Part shown: in pieces, positions 58,380 to 64,000 of the stretch | Layout of the letters: each line of letters opens with the position of its first letter | Numbering within the stretch: position 1 is the first letter of the stretch | NCBI GenBank assembly: GCA_949126835.1 | Contig: OX421500.1 | Location: forward strand, 21,055,167 to 21,119,166 | DNA from: Anisus vortex | Lineage: Eukaryota > Mollusca > Gastropoda > Planorbidae | Length of the DNA: 64,000 nucleotides | Direction of reading: 5' to 3' | Notes under the pieces: generated by a model | Told to the model about the DNA's origin: nothing | Database searches by the model: none | Seen by the model: only the letters and a program-made list of their open reading frames with translations | Translations under genes and position numbers: made by a program

Positions 58380-59939
58380 TTACTGTGCCCGTTCTCACAC
58401 TCCACGGCATGTTGCTGCCCCTGTCTTTATACCCTTTTGTCTCGGTTATAAAACTCTTCCGTTAGTTCTGCCAGGTCCAATCTGTTCATGCAAGGAAGTC
58501 AGTTCCTTCAATACCATGGTACTAGTGGTACTAAAATATCTTACTAAATTCTAACAAATCATTGCTGATTTAGTGATTCCAGCTCTGTATTGTAATCTTC
58601 AATGAAAAAAAAATAATGTTCATAATATCCAATTTCTTTCAGTTTAAATCTAAGCTATACATATCATTGTACTAGTGTTCTAAACATTACACAATATATT
58701 TTAATTACTCTTAGGGATCAAATTCTGTAATTTTATATATATATATATATATTTTTCAGATTGTGGATTTAAAAAGTAATCTATGATGAATATTTATGCC
58801 AGAAAACCAAGTCTGCTGCCTTGAAAGACACGGGGAGACAATTTCTGCATCTCTGCCAAGCTCACCTGTTTTCTGGGCACGATGTTTACACAAGAAATAC
58901 ACCACGGAATCTATTACACAAAATATGGCCTACATATATTATTGACCATTTTTTAAAATAAAGTGTCATTTAAAAAAGAAAAGTAAAGTTTGTTTCATTG
59001 TTTCATATCTTCTCATTCCAAAAAATCCTTTTTTGTTCTGTATTCATTTAAATTTTCATATTTCTTTTTTTTTCATGCATCTGCTTTTTATGAATTTTTT
59101 TTTTTTTTACATTTTTCGTCCATTTTTTTTTCTTCGTATTTGTTTACGTTTTACGTCGTTCCTTACGTTAACATTTTTTTTACAATAAATTCTTTGTAAA
59201 CTATTGACACTTTATTTTTTTAGTCTTCCTCTTTTTTAATTCATTTTTTACCTCTTTACCTCTTTTCCATTTTTTCTTTCTTTCTTGTTTGCTGTCTACC
59301 ATTCATTATTTCTCTCGTTCATTGTATGTTACTTACTTTATGCTGGTTAGAACGAGCAAACATTTATTTACTCAAACGGTAACGCTCGGCCATATTTGTA
59401 CATCATAATATTCGTCTTCTATGTCCACCAGTCTCTTTTTTAGCAGCCGAGTAGCAGCGCCCCTCCATAACATGCCCCCCACCCCACCTCCACCACAAGT
59501 CTCGCGCTTCACGCACGGACACTGGACGGTCGAGACGCCAGGGAAACGACCAGAAATGACCAGTGGATTTACGACGGCTGTCCGACAGTGGTTGACCCTG
59601 GAACCATACGTCTGTCCCCCAAGCCCCCCACCACAGCAAGACAAATTGTCGTTGGTGAATGCAAAACTAGACTATCTTACAAATACTTTCAGTACTGGCG
59701 CATCTTCAATATCTCTCATTGAATTTTGCTTCTTTGGCTCTTTATAACGCTGTTAAGGTGTGCGTTGAAACTCTTTATATTTTTTTTTGGCCATTCACAC
59801 CCCAGCGCACTATGAATGATAATTCGAAATATTCTTCAAAGTTATCTTTAAAAAAAAGTCTACAAAATGTTGACTAACCGAAAAAGTAAAAATAAAAATG
59901 TAAAAAATAAAACATAAGAAATAAAAACATACCAAATTC
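58380..59939. other. AT-rich unique sequence
   Basis: No gene recognised. (TA)n at about 58734-58752, T-rich stretches at 58990-59290, and a GC-richer, C-run-containing segment at 59440-59640 whose frames on both strands look spurious. Confidence 0.5.
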
Positions 59940-60135
59940 TAGACTTTTTATAACATCTTGTTAACACACACAATTCAATACTTTTCATAACATCTTGTTA
60001 ACACACACAATTCAATACTTTTCATAACATCTTGTTAACACACACAATTCAATACTTTTCATAATATCTTGTAAACATACCAAATTCCATACTTTTCATG
60101 ATATCCTGTAAACACACCCAGTTCCAGACTATTCA
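59940..60135. repeat. 37-bp minisatellite, about five copies
   Basis: Units of CATAACATCTTGTTAACACA, CACAATTCAATACTTTT. The first three are nearly identical. The last two are degraded (ATACCAAATTCCATAC, ACACCCAGTTCCAGAC). Confidence 0.95.
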
Positions 60136-61139
60136 TGTTATATTGTAAAAATAACTTGCTTAAACCTTATATTGCACTAATGTAATGTTATCCAGTGATG
60201 TAACCATGGCAACAGCAACAGAAAGACGAGTTTCAAGATAGGAAGCTTGGGGATAGCTTGTTCTGGACATAAGGCTTTCAGATACACTTCTTTGGCTCCA
60301 CGAGAACGCAAATTGGAATTTTGCTGACCACTGATTCAAAACAAGGAAATGACCACAGTCAATGAACGATGAGAAAAAAAAAGAGAAGAAAACGCACACA
60401 CGCGTACAGTACAATGTCGGCTCAGCTACAAAGACTCTCCACTGGCGATTATGAAAAACTGGACAAGTCAATGTTGAGGCTGGTGGGATGGGGGCGTCGG
60501 GGGAGGGAGGGGGTCAGCTCCCCTGCAAACAGCCCACACCCATTTGTAATGGTAATCGGTCCGTGGCTTTAAACTGCCGCCATATTTCACTCAGGGTACT
60601 AAGCTCGGTCGCTGGACCGTTCAAAACGAGCGAGCATTTATATTACAGCGTACACGAGCAAAAAAAATATAGTTTTAAGCCTGGATGATCTCAAGGGGGA
60701 AGAAACTACTTTTGTGGTTTTTATCTTTTGATTGTCTGCCCTTTGTACTCATCAAAGTATCTCCCCCCATCCTCCTTCCGACATTCCTCCTGGACATAGC
60801 CCCCCCCCCCTCCCCCAACACACACACAGACTTGTCTTTTTTGTCAAGTCCGTTGTTTTATTGCAACTGTCGCGTCTTTTTTTCTTTTCACAAATATATT
60901 TATCGTCGAGTTTCTATGGTAATCCGCATGACTGGCCGAAATTCATTACGTCACTAATAATATCGACGTGGGGAGTTTGATAAAAAAAAGAATAATAAGG
61001 GCAATCATTTTTGTTTTTAGGTATCATGTAAACAATAGTTGACCAGCGGACACTTTGTGGTCTTTTAAAAATTATGTTTAATAAAAGCAAAAATAGAGAA
61101 ATAAACAATAGAATTGACAACAACATTTCATAGGTTTAA
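60136..61139. other. Unique sequence
   Basis: No gene recognised. A C run at 60801-60813. Short overlapping open frames on both strands at 60160-60980 have no family features. Confidence 0.5.
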
Positions 61140-61200
61140 ATATACTAGCTAAATACCCGGAGTTGCACTGGGGCAACAATTACACAGGCTTATAGCTACA
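61140..61200. repeat. Possible interspersed repeat end (TACTAGCTAAATACCCGG)
   Basis: The segment TATACTAGCTAAATACCCGG, AGTTGCACTGGGGCAAC resembles a terminal motif found on dispersed elements in many invertebrate genomes. There is no second copy in this window, so this rests on general recollection. Confidence 0.25.
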
Positions 61201-61925
61201 GATACAAATTTACAGACTACGATGAAGAGAAAGGTATAATAAGCTTAAATAAAGTAAAAATCACATTTAACACATTTTTATCATTATTAACCTGTAAATT
61301 TTGGGATCCCACATTTTAATTAAAATTTATGATTTAGATGAACTTTTTTTACTTTCTAAAATTAAACATATTTTAGCTTAGGCCTATAATTAAATTCTGT
61401 CGAATAAAATAAGAAAATAGTTTATATATTTGGCTCGTTGACAAAAAAAAAACAGAAATAAATTTTGACCTTGGATCAAATGTCAACTAAATGTCATCTT
61501 GTTCTTGATTATCAAAGACGCAGCTTTGTTTTTAAGATTACAGTCTTTCACACTTTGCTGCACACACACACACATACACACAGGCGCACAATTGCATTCA
61601 CACCATTTTTCTTTCTTTCTTTTTTTTTTTTATTTTGGCAAAAACAACACATTAGCTTTTCTCTTTCTCTCACCCCCCCCCCCTCCCCCACACCCTTTCC
61701 TTTCCCGGAAGTAGCGGGAAGTTACTCCCAAGTTTTATTGCCACACCCGACTACTTTGAAGTTCATCGAACAGATCGATACCGCTAATAATAATCATCAC
61801 CTTCTTTGGAGAATAAACTGTAGTCGCCCTCACTATAAATTCTTGTCGGGTCGATACCTCAGCTGTCAAACGCGAAGGCTGCAGCCGGAAACGATAAAAC
61901 TCTCGCAACCTTTCAACTCTGTTGC
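61201..61925. other. AT-rich unique sequence
   Basis: No gene recognised. Short CA repeat at about 61560-61586, C run at 61671-61685. Confidence 0.5.
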
Positions 61926-62790
61926 TTTTCATTTGTACACTTACATTTTCGTTTGTACACTTACATTTTCATTTGTATACTTACATTTTCATTTGTATAC
62001 TTACATTTTCATTTGTACACTTACATTTTCGTTTGTACACTTACATTTTCATTTGTATACTTACATTTTCATTTGTATACTTACATTTTCATTTGTACAC
62101 TTACATTTTCGTTTGTACACTTACATTTTCATTTGTATACTTACATTTTCATTTGTATACTTACATTTTCATTTGTATACTTACATTTTCATTTGTATAC
62201 TTACATTTTCATTTGTAAACTTACATTTTCATTTGTAAACTTACATTTTCATTTGTACACTTACATTTTCATTTGTATACTTACATTTTCATTTGTATAC
62301 TTACATTTTCATTTGTATAATTACATTTTTATTAGTATACTTATTTTCTATGTGCAGACTTACAATTTATTTTGTACACTTATTTTTTTATTTGAACACT
62401 TACATTTTCATTTGTATACTTACATTTTGTTTGTACACTTACAGTTTCGTTTATACATATACATTTTTGTTTGTACACTTACAGTTTCGTTTGTACACTT
62501 ACATTTTTGTTTGTACACTTACAGTTTCGTGTTTGTCCACTTACATTTTTGTTTGTACACTTACAGTTTTGTTTGTACACTTAAATTTTTGTTTGTACAT
62601 TTACAGTTTCGTTTGTACACTTACATTTTTGTTTGTACACTTACAGTTTTGTTTGTACACTTACAGTTTCGTTTGTACACTTACATTTTTGCTTGTCCAC
62701 TTACAGTTGTGTTTGTACACTTACAGTTTCGTTTGTACACTTAAATTTTTGTTTGTACACTTACAGTTCCGTTTGTACACTAAAATTTTC
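61926..62790. repeat. 20-bp minisatellite with 40-bp higher-order right half
   Basis: About 43 tandem 20-bp units. In 61926-62325 the unit is ACTTACATTTTCATTTGTAT with T/C variation in the last bases (TATAC, TACAC). From about 62428 to 62780 units alternate between CATTTTTGTTTGTACACTTA and CAGTTTCGTTTGTACACTTA, giving a 40-bp dimer. A degraded stretch at about 62326-62427 separates the two halves. Overlapping frames stay open through much of the array, so the Phe/Tyr/Leu-rich open frames are not evidence of a gene. Confidence 0.95.
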
Positions 62791-64000
62791 ATGTGTACAC
62801 AACATTTAAAAAACCTTAGAGGCTTTATACACTAAAAGATTTTCTATTCATGTAATATAGAATATAAACAAAAGCTACACATAATTGCAAACGTTTTTTT
62901 TAATTTATACTTTTAATTTTAATATTAACAAAAAATTATATTTCCAAATCCTCATATTATTTTATTTTATATATTCTGATAATTCGTTGTATCTTTACTA
63001 TGACCTTGGTAAATTCTTGCTAAATTTCCTTCTTCCTAAGTACGTTGCTTTTTTCTAAACATTAGTCCAGCCCTAGTTGATTCCTGAATAAAAAAATGTT
63101 TCTCATATATTTTTATTTGGTTAGATCTATAATAAAAAAATTAATAATGGACACAATGTTTTAATTGTTATTAGTTGATTATTTCCTAATGAAATAGATT
63201 TCAATGTCAGTGTTAACCTTAACTCCAGTACTAGATGGTAGCAAAGAATAATTAGACCTCCAAATACATTGAAGAATATAGACCTTTTTTATTTCTATTA
63301 AAATGTTTACGAAAAAATGATGTCATCGAGTTTTATCGTAAAGGTCTCAAATGCTGAAAACTAAAGTAACTTTTATTATGTTGGTGCTAAAGTTGCTATT
63401 AAATGTCTGTAAGAAAAGAAAAAGAAAATGGCTGCTTGCATATTCAAAGTGTTCTCACACAGTTTCATACGTTCTCCATTTGTTTTCAATGTGTCTCCCC
63501 AAGCGAATCAAATTCTCTCTCCAAAAAACAAAACAACAACAACAACAACAGCATCTCAGCCTGGTGCTGAAACGAATTAAATTAATCCGCATGAAAGACA
63601 CCCGGTAAAAGATTATGAATGCAATGATCCATGATGATTGACAATTCCATTTCCAGACTCGGCTATCATAGACAAAAAGTCAACCCTCGCCAAACGCCTC
63701 CTTGCCTCGGCGCCTTTCCTCTATCAATACGTCTTGGAAGTCTGCGTCAAAACTATATTTCAAATTATGATTCCAAGACAATATTTATAGCCCCCCCCAC
63801 CCCTCCCTCCCCTTTACCCATCGTCCACCCGCCTTAAACAATGTCATTTATTTTTATTCTTTTACACTTGCCTTGCTAAAGAAGTTGAGAAAATTTGAAG
63901 TGATGTCAATTTTTTGTTCTAGTAATCAATAAATCAAGTTTGACATTTGTAAGGTATGAATGGCGCCCTCCCCCCGCCCTTACCCACCACAAAAAATAGT
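62791..64000. other. AT-rich unique sequence to the window edge
   Basis: No gene recognised. A short CAA repeat at about 63531-63550 and C runs near 63791-63812 and 63969-63980. Confidence 0.5.

Noticed and set aside
61465..62835. Three overlapping open frames of 180-263 codons on the + strand
   Set aside because: All arise from the 20-bp minisatellite, which stays open in several frames. The non-repeat starts show no family features.

Overview
The window looks like a gene-poor, AT-rich animal nuclear genome, most probably a mollusc and likely a gastropod. The main evidence is one recognisable coding segment, the 5' coding exon of a Hox gene on the minus strand (44055-44791). It ends in an FYPWM hexapeptide of the Ubx/abdA class, which in lophotrochozoans is represented by Lox4 and Lox2. 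The many copies of AGGCCTA-type words and the tRNA-derived SINEs fit a mollusc, but the taxonomic call is inference. There is no operon-like layout and there are no prokaryotic features.

Layout. 1-12.6 kb: pyrimidine- and GA-rich simple sequence, a G-quadruplex-type 11-mer array, a 20-bp GT-rich minisatellite and several SINE remnants. 12.6-20 kb: mostly unique AT-rich DNA with a TTAA-flanked MITE, a hAT-type MITE and a SINE. 20.1-25.7 kb: a tandem-repeat block made of a 22-bp AT array and then 74 almost identical 65-bp units. The 65-bp unit appears to have been amplified from the 3' end of the SINE that directly precedes it. 25.7-42.5 kb: unique AT-rich DNA (this would be Hox intron) with 13-bp, 14-bp and 21-bp minisatellites, two full-length SINEs with 10-bp target-site duplications, two hAT-type MITEs and a second SINE family. 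42.5-46.9 kb: a repeat-poor island around the Hox exon, with a GC-rich, CpG-containing 5' flank at 44.8-45.25 kb. 46.9-64 kb: more SINEs, GATA/GACA and degenerate minisatellites, a 1.1-kb hAT-type element, a small relative of it beside a four-copy 48-bp array, and 37-bp and 20-bp arrays.

Genes. Only the Hox exon is supported as protein-coding. I could not find its homeodomain exon in the 44 kb downstream on the minus strand, so that exon probably lies beyond the left edge, implying an intron longer than 44 kb. Nearly all other long open frames are by-products of simple repeats (CT/GA tracts, 14-bp and 20-bp arrays) or cross SINE copies. No rRNA, functional tRNA, CRISPR array or complete autonomous transposon was seen.

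The most interesting unexpected structure is the SINE-derived 65-bp satellite at 20894-25707. After it come the Hox exon with an ambiguous 5' boundary, the dense clustering of AGGCCT words at 39-48 kb, and several non-autonomous DNA-transposon families recognisable by their termini and 8-bp or TTAA duplications.
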